DNA of 32,955 nt from Hemicentrotus pulcherrimus (GCA_003118195.1 BEXV01000039.1:403375-436329), one strand, 5' to 3'; shown: positions 10,534 to 21,505, counted from the first letter of the stretch. Notes: generated from the letters alone by a model not told the origin. Program-made: numbers and translations.

Positions 10534-12408
10534 TTGTATATAATAACAGGACTGGACACAGACATGGGTGTACAGGACTAGAGTCAAATGTGGCATCGAA
10601 AGTTGATCCTAAATTATAAACTTGTCTTACAGTAGTTCTATTTTAAATATGAAAGCATGCACATCAATCAGCAATACTGTTACCATGATATACTGTCAAT
10701 TCAACACATTTCTATTAGTATGTTTGGAGCAAGAAAAGCATTAGGGGTGTGAAAAATGATACTCCAAGTAGAGACAACGTCCTTCTGACTCGAAACAGAC
10801 GATAAGACTAAAACAAAAGATTATTCTTCACCTTTTCCTGAACCTATCCTTCTCTTTGACGGGGAAGTCCACAGTGGCTTTTATAAAAGCAGAGATATGA
10901 GAGAAACGGGTCAGTGAAAGTGTGAGCAATTAACGGTTAGAAATAAGAAAGTTATGAATGTTTGAAGGTGTAATCAATCAGACACAAATTAGCAACTCTG
11001 TGACGAATCTTACAAGGTCTCCTCTCAATAGTCCTGAACTAAAAATCTTCCTTTAACCAAAAATTTCCCTCAATTTTTTTCTTCTCAATCATACATCCAC
11101 CCTAATATCAGTATTGGAAAGTCTATTCTGTCATCAATAACTAAGAGAATGAAAGTTTATGACATTTTCTGTACAGAGCAATTTGGAGAGGAGATCGCAA
11201 GGTGCGTCGTAGTGTTGCCAATTTTGGATTCACTGATGACATTTTCAAAAAATCAAAACTTTCCTATTTTTAATTGGATATTGCCCAAACTTTCCCTAAT
11301 TTGTTTCTCTCATTTTCTGCTATTATTGAAACTAAGATAATATCCGTTGGATTTCCCTTTATATCCTTAACTAAATTGGCCTCAGTTCTATGAAGTACAA
11401 TGTACATTGTTTTGGGTACATGTATGTGTTGCTTCATTGCTTGAACAATTTATATTTGAGGAAGTATCTTCGTTTCAGTGTAAACAAAGAGGGAATCCCC
11501 CTTTTTACTTTGACAGAAGTTTTAAAATGTAATCTTGGCACCGATGTGCATGAAATGTAAATCTCATATTGTTTTGAAAGAAACTGTTCATACTAGTCCA
11601 TGTATGTAGGCTTGTCCTTTGATTTTTGACAAGCATGTAAAAAACCAGACAGTTTCAAGTGCACTTTTTAATCTCTTTTTCTATATCATACATGTATACA
11701 TACATGTATACTGTATGTAGGCGTGGACCTTCCCTTTGGGCTATGAAAAAATAGGCATTTTCTGATTTTGAAAAAAAAATGATACAGGTACAATGTATAC
11801 ATTGTATGCTTCTTCTTAAGTTGAACAAGTTCTGTAAAAACTGTTCTTTGTGGAACATATTCCCACAAAATCGTTAAAGAAGTGTGAACATGTCGGCATT
11901 TGGAAGGTCAGTGCATTAACGAGTTACAACATTGATAAAGGGGCAGTTTGTAAGCTGTGACTTGTCTAGTCTGCAAGCCCTACTGCACCTCTTCGCCTGT
12001 TTTATTCATGATGACTGGAGCTACATGTATAATGCTGTTATATAATATTGTTAGGTACATATACTTATCATTGCAGTGGATGAAACAGGTGATTTGTTTT
12101 CAGCTTCTATTCAGTACCGAACTGAATCTCCATGTCCCTCAACCAAAATGGATGTACACTTTGGTGTCCCAGGTTTTACTTCCTCTGTTTTGGTTGGAGA
12201 TATGAACTCCACTACACTGTATATTTTGAATGATATCCTCCACAAAACAACAGATCTTGTATTTTAATTCAAACTAGCCTCCATGTCTTTTGTGAAATGA
12301 TATATTTGTCCATTTAAAAAAAAGTTTTGTTTTGTAAAATTTCTTTTACTGCATTATTGAATCCGTGGAAATAGATTGTCACAACAATGACGATATGAAA
12401 TGAAGATT
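10534..12408. other. Gene-free stretch
   Basis: About 1.9 kb without supported exons. ATACATGTATAC words cluster at 11690-11715. Short open frames near 11957-12267 lack splice support. Confidence 0.5.
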
Positions 12409-12510
12409 ATGTATTTATTTATCTATTTTCAATAGGGTTGCATTTCGTTAAAAAACTAGTGTCCTTAGGGCACTGTATAAAAACAATACAAACAATATAC
12501 ACAAAAGTAT
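12409..12510 (-). mobile_element. Retroposon-like 3' tail, minus strand
   Basis: On the minus strand it reads CAGTGCCCTAAGGACACTAG, then GCAACCCTATTGAAAATAG and an AAAT-type tail (plus 12409-12430). The CCCTATTGAA plus short A/T repeat end parallels the CCCTGTTGAA end at 6577-6690, so both probably belong to related LINE/SINE families. No coding part is present. Confidence 0.4.
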
Positions 12511-13196
12511 TACCAGTATCCAAAATGGTCATTTTATTTTTGCTGCAGAGTAAGAGAAGGATATGAACTCTATAAAATCATTTTTAATCAATTGTCGTGT
12601 GGCTTTTGACAAGTACAAATTACTGTTTATTAAATTAATCCAGTTTTAATATCAACCAGTTATACTTGCACACTCCTCGTTTTATTTGAATTTTTAATGA
12701 CAGTTTGACAGGAAATGTATGCAGGAAATGTATGCAGGAAGACTGTTAATGGACTTAAGAGAGATCCTGATTAGAAATGGGAGTAGAAAAGGTAATTTGT
12801 CATTGACAAGGTTCAATGTACAACTTACAGGTAAAAGACAATGATTGTAAAATCTATTTCAATATTTGTAGTTTGAATAAAAGTGTGTTAGTGTGATATC
12901 GACAAGCAACTTGAGCAGTTACAGTATGTTCGAGTACATCCGCTATTTTGCTTTTTGTAAAAGGCTTAACTTCAAAAATTGAACAATAAGTGAATATTCC
13001 AAGATATGAGTGAAATTTGAGCTGCGTTTGACAGCAATTAAAATGGTAAGTCTCTTTTGGATATTGCAGATTCATATACTGTGCATGAAGCATTAAAACA
13101 CTTTATTAGTTCAGGGAAAAATTCTTTAAAGATTTGCTTTGGTAAAGTAATATTAGTTATATAAGGGCTCTTTTAATACATTATTTATTCATGTTT
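12511..13196. other. No recognisable feature except a short tandem repeat
   Basis: Contains a 13-bp unit CAGGAAATGTATG repeated about 2.4 times at roughly 12709-12739. Otherwise unremarkable AT-rich sequence. Confidence 0.5.
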
Positions 13197-13241
13197 GATC
13201 TTAACTCATGTTATATCTTAACTCATGTTATATCTTAACTC
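13197..13241 (+). repeat. 17-bp tandem repeat, ~2.6 copies
   Basis: The unit TTATATCTTAACTCATG repeats directly up to the T-rich left border of the second pearl-like element. It may be target-side microsatellite DNA or a copy-end by-product of the insertion. Confidence 0.7.
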
Positions 13242-13243
13242 TT

Positions 13244-14064
13244 TTTTATGCCTCCGCCACCGAAGGTGGTGCCGGAGGCATCATGTTTTCGGGTTGTCCG
13301 TCCGTACATCCGTACGTCCGTACGTCCGTACGTCCGTCCCGTTTGACCGTTATCGCAATATCTCAAGAACCATTTAAGATTTAAACTTCAAACTTAAGGA
13401 TAGTATGTATCACCATAGGAAGACGATCTGTCTAGATTTTGGAGCACGTAGGTCAAAGGTCAAGGGTCACAGAGGTCAACTTATGAAATTCCATACATTG
13501 AGATCGTTATCATAATATCTCAAGAACCACTGGAGATTTAAACTTCAAACGTAATGATAGTGTGTATCACCATAGGAAGACAATCTGATTAGATTTTGGA
13601 GCACGTAGGTCAAAGGTCAAAGGTCACAGGGCTCATTATGTTTTCAAAAAATAGCTCCTGATCGCCTTATCTCAAGAACCGATCGATGGATTCCTGCCAA
13701 ACTTGGGTCATGTATGTATCTTGCAGAGCCAATGAGCTGATTAGATTTTGGGGTCACTAGGTCAAAGGTCACAGGGCTCATTATGTATGCACAAATAGCT
13801 TGTGATCGCATTATCATGAGAACCAATATACAGATTACCATCAAACTCATGACATGTATATGTATCTTGCAGAGCCAATGAACTGATTAGATTTTAGGGT
13901 CATCAGGTCAAAGATCATGGGGCTCATTATGTATGCCTATAAATAGCTTGTGATTGCATTATCATTAAAAAACTGACAGATGGACTACAATCAACTTGAA
14001 TTTTAAAAATTGCTCTATTGCGGAGGCATCATTTTCGACTGCGCGCAGTCAAAATTCCATCTTG
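13244..14064 (+). mobile_element. Pearl/Helentron-like element, copy 2
   Basis: Same orientation and architecture as copy 1: TTTTATGCCTCCG start; a longer 5' hairpin (ATGCCTCCG and CCACC arms, GAA loop, 13248-13281); TCATGTTTTCGGGTTGTCCG; a GTCC/GTAC microsatellite (13296-13339); five core units; GCGGAGGCATCATTTTC; the identical palindrome GACTGCGCGCAGTC (14037-14050); AAAATTCCAT and CTTG (14061-14064) before a poly-T run. The first two cores are a different 157-bp type (TCAAGAACC, ATTTAAACTTCAAAC, CACCATAGGAAGAC, GGAGCACGTAGGTCA) from the remaining three. The T-rich sequence on both sides fits Helentron preference for T-T targets. Non-autonomous; no Rep/helicase. Confidence 0.65.
13345..13980 (+). 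repeat. Mixed core array: two 157-bp type-A units, three type-B units
   Basis: The TCTCAAGAAC landmark recurs at 13361, 13518 and 13670, and in degenerate form near 13814 and 13962, giving spacings of 157, 152, 144 and 148. Units 1 and 2 differ from units 3 to 5 except in their ends and AGGTCA block. Units 3 to 5 match the cores of copy 1. Confidence 0.8.
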
Positions 14065-15060
14065 TTTTTTTTTAGCTTTCCATAGCTCATATTGAATCAC
14101 TCTCTGCACTCATTTAAACCAAAAACAAAATGGATGCATCCAGAATAGAGCTTCATGTTTTTTTAGACTATAAGTTCCATGATTCTAATAATTGTAGAAA
14201 AAATAATTTAGAAATTAATTAAGAAACAGACATGTAGTTGTGTACTGTCAAAATATTACATTTAATTCATTTAGTTTTTTTCAGTATAGAATAGTCTCCT
14301 GTGCTTTTGCAAGATACTGACCCAAATCTATTAGGGTGGGGTTGAGAAGTCTTCTTTAAAAATGTGGACAATTTTGAGGATTACTTCCTCAATCATGCTG
14401 TTAGTGTTAAAGAATACTGGTAGAGAACAAACAGCTGTACCAGTTGATGAAGTAATGTTGTTTTTTTCTTTCTTTTCTGCTGTACATGTTTGTTCATGTG
14501 TAAAGATAAAGGGTACATGTACATGTATGTACTTTCATCACGCCCAAATTTTCTGTAGTTGTCATATAGATCAAGGCTGTAACCTATCATATGGTGTGTA
14601 ATAATCTACAAATGTTAATTGTACATGTAGGCTACAGTATACAATTTGACAATAAAAGGCCTACACCCTGTGCTCTTATTATAGCCTAAATGCCTATAAC
14701 ATAAATGTGTGTGTTGAGTTTTGAAGCCCTTCTCGAAATTCATTGCCTTGCTGTGTCAAGAAACATGTGCATGTACACTATATGCCATCTTATTCATCTA
14801 GTCAGTGTGCAATGTGCCCTAAATTAAATGTATACAAGGGCGAGCGATTCACCTCAAAGCCTAGATATTAAGTCAAGGGTAAACCCAGGGATGTATTATT
14901 AATCCGTTATATATATTTTTATTATGAAATGACAATGGCACTCTGCCTTTTATACATGTACATGCGTACCTTTAAACAAAAGCAAAAATGAAAGTTTGTG
15001 GAACTCAACTACAGTACTGCACTCCACTTTGGCAGCAGGCTAAAACAAACCTGCAATTTG
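14065..15060. other. No recognisable feature
   Basis: AT-rich non-coding sequence with GTACATGTACATGTATGTAC at about 14513-14532 and a few homopolymer runs. Confidence 0.5.
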
Positions 15061-15380
15061 CTTCTCGTACAAGGAGTAGATGAACTTAATTATTAAACAG
15101 AGTACAGGCTCATCTTCATAATGAGATGCAAGTGGAACAAGTCATGCCAATTAGGAGATTGGCATGTCTGAAAATGAAGGATATTGTGTCTATAGCTGCA
15201 CACCCACGGGTGATGACCATCTTAAAATGCCGCCCATGCATGTGTGTTGCTTGCACACGTTGTCTCTCTTCCAAAAAAGTAGACAGCACTGCAGCAGAAA
15301 GGGGAAGCCTAATGGCACTTTGATTAGAGTAATTACAGTTTCTGCCGACTCGCTTGATTAAAAGAACTGTAAGGAAAGTT
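15061..15380. promoter_or_regulatory. Candidate cis-regulatory block
   Basis: Denser in mixed-composition sequence than its flanks, with clustered homeodomain-type words (TTAATTATTAAA, GTAATTAC, CTTTGATTAG, TTGATTAAAA, TTGGATTACA) and a perfect 9-bp stem CATGCCAAT/ATTGGCATG (15143-15151 with 15158-15166, 6-nt loop) containing CCAAT on both strands. Two overlapping 65-codon open frames cross it, but neither has splice signals. The call is inference from motif density only. Confidence 0.2.
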
Positions 15381-15483
15381 GGATTACAAGATACACAACA
15401 TGAAAGAAAACAATGGAGATTGGTGACTTTTTCTTTAGAAACTGTAAAACAGCAAGGGGAGACAATATGAAGATTTGGTTCAG

Positions 15484-15562
15484 AAAATTATTTATCATAT
15501 TTTTATAGTGCATTTTCTGACAAAATAGACATTCAGGGTGCTACAATATAAGTTTAACAAAC
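15484..15562 (-). mobile_element. SINE-like 3' tail, minus strand
   Basis: On the minus strand the order GTAGCACCCTGAATGTC, GAAAATGCACTATAAAAA, ATGATAAATAA has the 'GCACTATAtaaa plus A/T tail' form of invertebrate retroposon ends. It is short and diverged, and no head or promoter is delimited. Confidence 0.35.
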
Positions 15563-18110
15563 AAAATACTGAATACATTATGTAGGCCATGCAATACAAT
15601 CACAGCCGGCTCTATAATATACATACAAATTTATTCCCTTTTTTTAGCAATAGTGTTGCAATATACCTGAGATTTAGTAGTAAATTTCAATAAAAAGATC
15701 ATCAAATGCCTATTTGCAATTTTGCATCGTGTTTCAAATGTTAGCAGGATTTTTTCACTCGATATGAATCCAATGTGAGGAGGCTTTATCATATTGCGGA
15801 AACATTATTCTTCTGTGCGTGGGTGGATCGGTTGGTTGAAACGTGGAGGAATGAGAAGTGATGGAATAAACAGAATATTTGAGCTGATTGTCAGGCAGAC
15901 TTGTCATGGGAGGGTGTGCCTTATGGTGACAATGGTGGCCTTGTACAAATAAGGACTTGAAATTAGAAACCTTGTATGCCTGGAGTACACATGAGAAGGA
16001 GTGAGGCACTTGCATTTTTCTGGCATTTTACATGTAACGGGGAAAAGCTCTCAGAAAAACAGGTTCTTTTGAGATGTGCTCAAAGAGAGAATGAAGGCAT
16101 TTACTCTGTATGTTATGTATGTGTAGTGTAGTGTATTGAACCTTTGCTTCTTGAGGCCATAGAGAAGTAGCTCAATGATTGAATTTAAGACCTCTTAGGT
16201 TTTTGAAGGAGGAAGGAGTGAGACAAATAAATAGTTTGGCTATCAGATTTCTTGATTTTTGCAACACCCGAGTGAATTCTATGCGCAATATTTTGATAAA
16301 CATGAATGATTTACAGAGCAAACAACTTCTCAGTCAATGTTTGCTTTGGTACTTGATATTGATAAATTTTGTGTGGGTAGGCTTTCAAGGCAGTCAGAAA
16401 ACTGTAAAAATTGATCTAATTAAATAAGTTGTATTGACAAGCCTGATGACTGCCCTCTATTGGACATCTTTGCACAATCTGCAGTATTTGCTCATACTAT
16501 GAAATCACATTATTTTGGTTACCGGAAATATATATTTACATTTCTGTCCAGTGTCCATGTGAAACTTTCCTTATTGTATATATTTGGATAACTTCTATAA
16601 AAACCTGAGTATAAAGACCAGTCAGGAGAGGCATTAAAAGTGGTCTTTGCAGTGTATGTTCAGATTGTTAAAGACATGTTGCAATGGGATGTATTTAAGG
16701 GGGAGGGAGGTCTTCAAAACTGGTCTTTCTATGCAGGTGGTTGCTAAAGCGGTTTTGACCAGGTTTCCATGTTCATGAAATAAGTGTGTTTTATATAATA
16801 AAAGTATAGCAGGTGGTGGTTGTTGCCAGTACTCATACCAGAGATTGATCTTGCATGTCGTACATATACATGTAGGTGTGGAGCAGCTGCATTCATTTTG
16901 TCTAACACTTTTTCTGGCTGTCGATCTGTTTGAAGAGGTACATTAAATCATTACTAATACGAATGCGCTGCGTAGCGTTAAAGATGGTTCAACACTTTTA
17001 AAGGCCTTTGGGTTTTTTCCTGTAAGTCTTAACAGGATCAATCAACTAAGAAAACTGTATAGGTAGTACATATGAATTATAAAATTAACCCCTAAAAGTG
17101 TACTTGAAATTATGAGTGATAACTCCAGGAGTATGTGTATAATCAAAATACACCATAAATTAAAACACACCCCTGCTTACACAACCCAAGTTGGACATGG
17201 GTTCTAAGTATGGGAGTAAGCGTGTTCTACTTTAAAGTTGTTTCTACCTACATGTATATATTGAGAAAAAAAATTATTTCTTGAGTGCACGTGTAGGCCT
17301 CCGTATTTACAATGTACATGTACATTCAATCTGCAAGCATATACTCTAAAGTAAGGTGACAACACTTTAAATAGAAAAATACATTTGATGTCTTGTGTCA
17401 AGCCTAAACTAGCTCCACCATCTTGAGTCAGAATGCAGCTTCAGGTCTGAGAAATATAGTCTACATCTGTGATAGTCCAGACCCTTGAAAAGCTTTTGTA
17501 TTTACATGTCCATGGTGCAGAGAGCACAACCTCCTTTCTTGGAGTCATTACCTGAGGCTTGTAAGTGAGACTACTGTCAAGCATTCCTCTCCAAGCACTA
17601 ATTGGATTGGAGGATGGTGGATTAGTGTTCATGACCTGGATTACTTCCTAGTAGGATGAGAGGGGAATCCCCCATGCAAGTATGGTTGACCTCAATGAGG
17701 TCAAGGAGGCTGTAGGGGGTTTCCCTAAATATTGTCATGACAGTGATTTCCAATTACAATCTTGAATCATATTCATGGTAGATGGGAATTAAAAATGTTC
17801 ATGTTTTTAAAAGTTTTGAGCTTGCTATGTATTCATGCTGTCAGTGTACAGGTTGCATCACTGGTTGGTGCTATGTGAGGTATATTTTTCTTTTAGAAGA
17901 ACAGCGTATTCTGTGATACAGGAAATTGGATACTGGTAGACTGATAATTTCTTTATTGAGTGATGATGTATTATTGAAGAGGAAGCTACAGGCTGTAATT
18001 AAAGACTTCTAGACTAAAGAGGGAGCTCTACTCCAAAGCATGAAAGCTCACTACATTGTTTAAAAGACTTACATGTAAATATGCTATCCCTGTCATAATA
18101 ATGCAGATAG
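15563..18110. other. Long gene-free stretch
   Basis: About 2.5 kb with no exon I can support. A frame beginning ATGTCCATGGTGCAGAGAGC near 17506 runs to a GTAAGT, but in phase 1 and without other support. No delimited repeat was seen. Confidence 0.45.
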
Positions 18111-18144
18111 GATGAAGGTATACCTCTATGCATCTAAGCTAGCA

Positions 18145-18354
18145 ATTCATTTGTTTGTATTGCTGTTATTTCTATCCTGTTATTACTCCACTGTTTTCCT
18201 AATTTTTTCTTCTTCCATATTCTTGCTTTTCTTTTTCGTATCATTGATCAGTTTGTTGATTTATATCATTTCTTCTCCCGATCCTTTTTCTATTTCCTCC
18301 CTTTCTCTTGACTCTCCTTCTCTTCTTTCAGGTTATTTGGTTCCATTCATTTTG

Positions 18355-18390
<36 letters not shown>
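18145..18390. repeat. Pyrimidine-rich tract with (CT)n microsatellite
   Basis: A strongly T/C-rich strand culminating in about 15 uninterrupted TC units at 18358-18387. The roughly 108-codon open frame over it encodes only Ser/Leu/Phe-rich low complexity, which is what a pyrimidine tract gives in any frame. Confidence 0.85.
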
Positions 18391-18392
<2 letters not shown>

Positions 18393-18861
18393 GGTTCTGT
18401 TTCCCATATTTAAAAAAGAAATTGTGCAACTCATTTGATATGAAACGAGATGGATAGCTTTCCTTCTGTTGATCTTGTTGTCAGCTTTGCTTCTCCATGA
18501 AGGTCATAGAAACCTTCCTCTCAATAGAGCTTCAATATCCCCTGTCCAATCATGGACCTACTGGTCCAATATAAGCTAGTTGGCTTCTCAACTCTCAAGT
18601 CAAGATGACCTCATAATAAAGGTTTATTGCACATCAACTGTTGAGCAGCAGAGGGGCTTAACCCCAGGTTATAAGGAGTAACTTAACCCCTTTTGTCTCT
18701 GAGCAAACAATAAACAAGCAAGTATGACCTAATATTGCGCCAGAAAGCAATTTGACCACAACCCTATGAATAATGCTGTAACCTTGGTAATGCAGTGGTG
18801 ACGTTCTGTGATGGTCAAGGGTGGGATTGATGTCCCTGGCTTTATAGTGGAATATGCACAC
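18391..18861. other. No recognisable feature
   Basis: Mixed-composition non-coding sequence between the pyrimidine tract and the degenerate repeat array. Confidence 0.45.
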
Positions 18862-19160
18862 AATTTAGACCCCTTTCACATTCACGATTTAGTGAGGTAT
18901 ACAGGAAATGTGATGCATGTACACAGGAAATTTAGACCCAATTCATCTTTATGATTTAGTGAGTTTCTCAGGGAAAATGAGACACCGTTCACAAATTTCA
19001 TGGTGGTCTAGAGAGAAAATCATGAAATTCAGACCATTCATGATTTAGTGATGTAGGCCTACTTAGGAAATTAAGACACCATTTACATGTACATGTAATG
19101 TACATTCATGATTTAGTGAGATAGAAATTTAGATCCAATTCACATTCATAATTAAGCAAG
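18862..19160 (+). repeat. Degenerate minisatellite, ~5 units of 45-95 bp
   Basis: Units start near 18862, 18928, 19024, 19067 and 19124. Each has GAAATTTAGACCC (variants), then ATTCACATT or ATTCATC, then ATGATTTAGTGAG. Unit length varies because of indels. One unit carries an inserted GTACATGTACATGTAATGTA stretch. This is an old tandem array, not coding. Confidence 0.65.
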
Positions 19161-19665
19161 TTTCTCTGAAAGATGACATAGCATTAGATTTTTAACTACA
19201 TATACACGTAAGGTACATGTAGTAAATAGATGCACTGCCCTAGAAATATGTCTGGAATCCAATCTTGAATTGTCCATTTCATAAAGAATTTCAGTAAACA
19301 GTTAAACACAAAAGAACTCAATAGCAGAACTTCATAAAAATGGTGACTTATTGTCCTAAATTGAGGGCGTAAACTTTTGAACTGGGCAGTAACAAAAGGC
19401 TTTTATTTTCACAAAATTCAATTAGGCATTGTATCTTTTCTTATGCACCTTTTTGCATCTTTTTGCATTGACAGTCTGATTAATTGAGCATTGCCTCTAG
19501 AAATAAGTTTAAATGGAAGATAAGCTCTCAGACAAATATTATTCAGGTATGAGTGTAGCATCATTACTTATGCAGGCCATTAATAATGTTTGCAGTTGTG
19601 TTGTATTGATCTGCCCCGCGAGTGAACCTATCACTTACAATTGTGTATGCATTAAGATAAGGTCT
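19161..19665. other. No supported gene
   Basis: AT-rich sequence. One ATG (19513) opens MEDKLSDKYYS and reaches CAG|GTATGA, but in phase 1 with weak start context; I do not call it. Confidence 0.45.
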
Positions 19666-20004
19666 GTCCTCATCAGTTCGAGTTTGCCAAAGAAATCTGT
19701 TTTTTTTTTTTCCAGACTAAATAGATTATCCCGAAGCTTGAAGCTCCTGAAATTGCATCTTCACCTGACTGATACACTTATCACAAACTAGCTTGGACGG
19801 GCTCAAATAGGGCTCAAATAAGCCCTCTATTTTCCAAATTGCAGGATATTTTTGAAACAAGACCAATATTTCTCGGGATATTTTCTTGACCAAATATCTT
19901 GCCAATTGCAACGGCGGGCTGATGAAGACGCAAATTAACTGGTTCATTTGCAATCGGGATACCGGCAGTTAAAAAAGCAGGTTATTTTGCAAACTGATGA
20001 GGAC
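19666..20004 (-). mobile_element. GTCCTCATCAGTT inverted-repeat element (copy A)
   Basis: Perfect 13-bp terminal inverted repeats, GTCCTCATCAGTT at 19666-19678 and AACTGATGAGGAC at 19992-20004, flanked by TCT on both sides (possible 3-bp target duplication). The interior is made of repeated short words (GATATTT, TTGCCAA, CAAATA) and contains a 26-bp stretch at 19915-19940 whose reverse complement reappears in the element at 27971-28361. Non-coding, so a MITE-like element. Strand is given relative to copy B. Superfamily unknown. Confidence 0.6.
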
Positions 20005-20604
20005 TCTCCTATTAACTATTCAATTGCTATAGAAATGGGGAATTGAAATTCATGTTAAAATTAGTTTTTAATTATATTTCAAATATAGGATTATTATACA
20101 TCCTGTGAAAGTTTGAAATTTGTAGGCCCTTATTGATGTACCAAACTGATCTGACAAACTATGATAGTTGATATGTACTGGTACAGTGTCAATTTATGGT
20201 AGCAGAAAGGATGCATGTCCTAACACATCTACAACAACAGTATCCAAAGGAATGTGCTTCTGCATTTTGTGTGTGCACATTTACAAATCATCTGGAATTT
20301 GGTAATTGTAAAGATGGTATATTTCTTGAAAGTTTGTCAGTTCATGTACATAGCTTAATACCAATTTTTAAAAAAAAATCTACTATGAAGTCTTTACTAT
20401 TTCTTGCCAGTTGAAATCAGAATTTTGAATTGTGACAAGCCTTTTAAAGATTTAAATGTGTAGCTAGAAATAATCCGTTTTTGATTTTTCTTGTTGTTGC
20501 TTCTCAAAGGCTGTGAAATAATCAATATCCGGATAGAAGACAAAGACTAGTTTTCTGAGAATAAAGATGACCACATGTTGGTCCTGGTGTTTAGCCGATA
20601 CTAA
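20005..20604. other. No supported gene
   Basis: AT-rich non-coding sequence. A 72-codon open frame near 20196 has no splice or domain support. Confidence 0.45.
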
Positions 20605-20735
20605 CAACATGCTGCGAGGTACCCATATGGAAGCTCTGATATCAGTGAATCATATCTTATCAAACTAATTGACAATGACCGATCTGACCGGAAACTGCTG
20701 CCTGTTGCCCACGGTCTGAATTGTGGAAGCAGCAG
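20605..20735 (+). other. Weak candidate internal exon
   Basis: An open frame with protein-like composition (YGSSDISESYLIKLIDND, then RSDRKLLPVAHGLNCGSS) ends at CAG|GTAGTC (20735/20736), a usable donor in phase 2. TACTAAC, the ideal branch-point word, sits at 20599-20605, but no polypyrimidine tract precedes an obvious acceptor AG; 20616-20617 and 20646-20647 are the nearest. At 44 codons the frame could be open by chance. The opposite strand is open too. The local base composition is less AT-rich than the flanks, so a conserved non-coding element is an alternative. Confidence 0.15.
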
Positions 20736-21505
20736 GTAGTCTTGCCTACCATTGAAGTATAACATATTCCTTGGTGAAATATGGAAATATGAGAAAATTT
20801 TAGTTGCGATGATTTTGTTTTCACTTGCCAAATGAAATTGAATATTTATGAACATCTTTCCATATGAACTTTAAACATATTTTGAAATGAATGACTTGTA
20901 ACTAAATCAAAAGGTACTCTTACATGTAAAATAAAGTTGCTCAGATGGAGTGAAGATTCAATTTGATTGAAAATTGAAGAGGTGAAGAGTTTTTTTCTTT
21001 TCTTTAGATTTCAAACACAAGAGAAATAATTAACTTAATCAATATTCTATTGGTAAAATGTTTAAAGGAAATTGGGTAGAATAGAGGATTTAGAGATGAA
21101 AATTTTCATTACAATTCTTCACTTTGTTTTGATTATCAAATCAATCACAGATAAGACTTTGCTGTAATGCCTAATCCCTGACATTCCTTGATATCTAACA
21201 CAGCTGTTTTAGAAATGGAACTTTTGGTGCATGTTAACCCAATAACAATTTGGAAGTTTTTTTTAAAAAAGGGGGACTGATTATCAGATAGACAGGATGA
21301 CAGAAGAGGGGTCGGGAACAATGAGCAGAAATCTTCTTTTAGGATTTACAGGGATGAAGAAGACAGCCATCAATAGAATGCTGATAGAAGAAGTATGGTG
21401 TGCTATAAAAAGAAGAATGTAATCCAAAAAGAAAAGAAATGAGTGAAAGAGGGTGGAAAGGATGTAAGAAAGTCTAGAGGATGTCCTGGATCAATTCATT
21501 GTGAC
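20736..21505. other. No recognisable feature
   Basis: AT-rich sequence with a purine-rich, GA-type stretch (21290-21480). No supported exon. Confidence 0.45.

Noticed and set aside
12854..13093. ATG immediately followed by GTAAGT at 13043, as a one-codon first exon
   Set aside because: ATG|GTAAGT is expected by chance a few times in a window this size and nothing else supports it.
17506..17561. ATG...GTAAGT unit with 18 codons
   Set aside because: Exits in phase 1, unlike the other candidates, and has no upstream or compositional support.
18112..18438. 108-codon Ser/Leu/Phe-rich open frame
   Set aside because: Direct translation of a pyrimidine-rich tract with a (CT)n microsatellite; stop codons are rare in such DNA.
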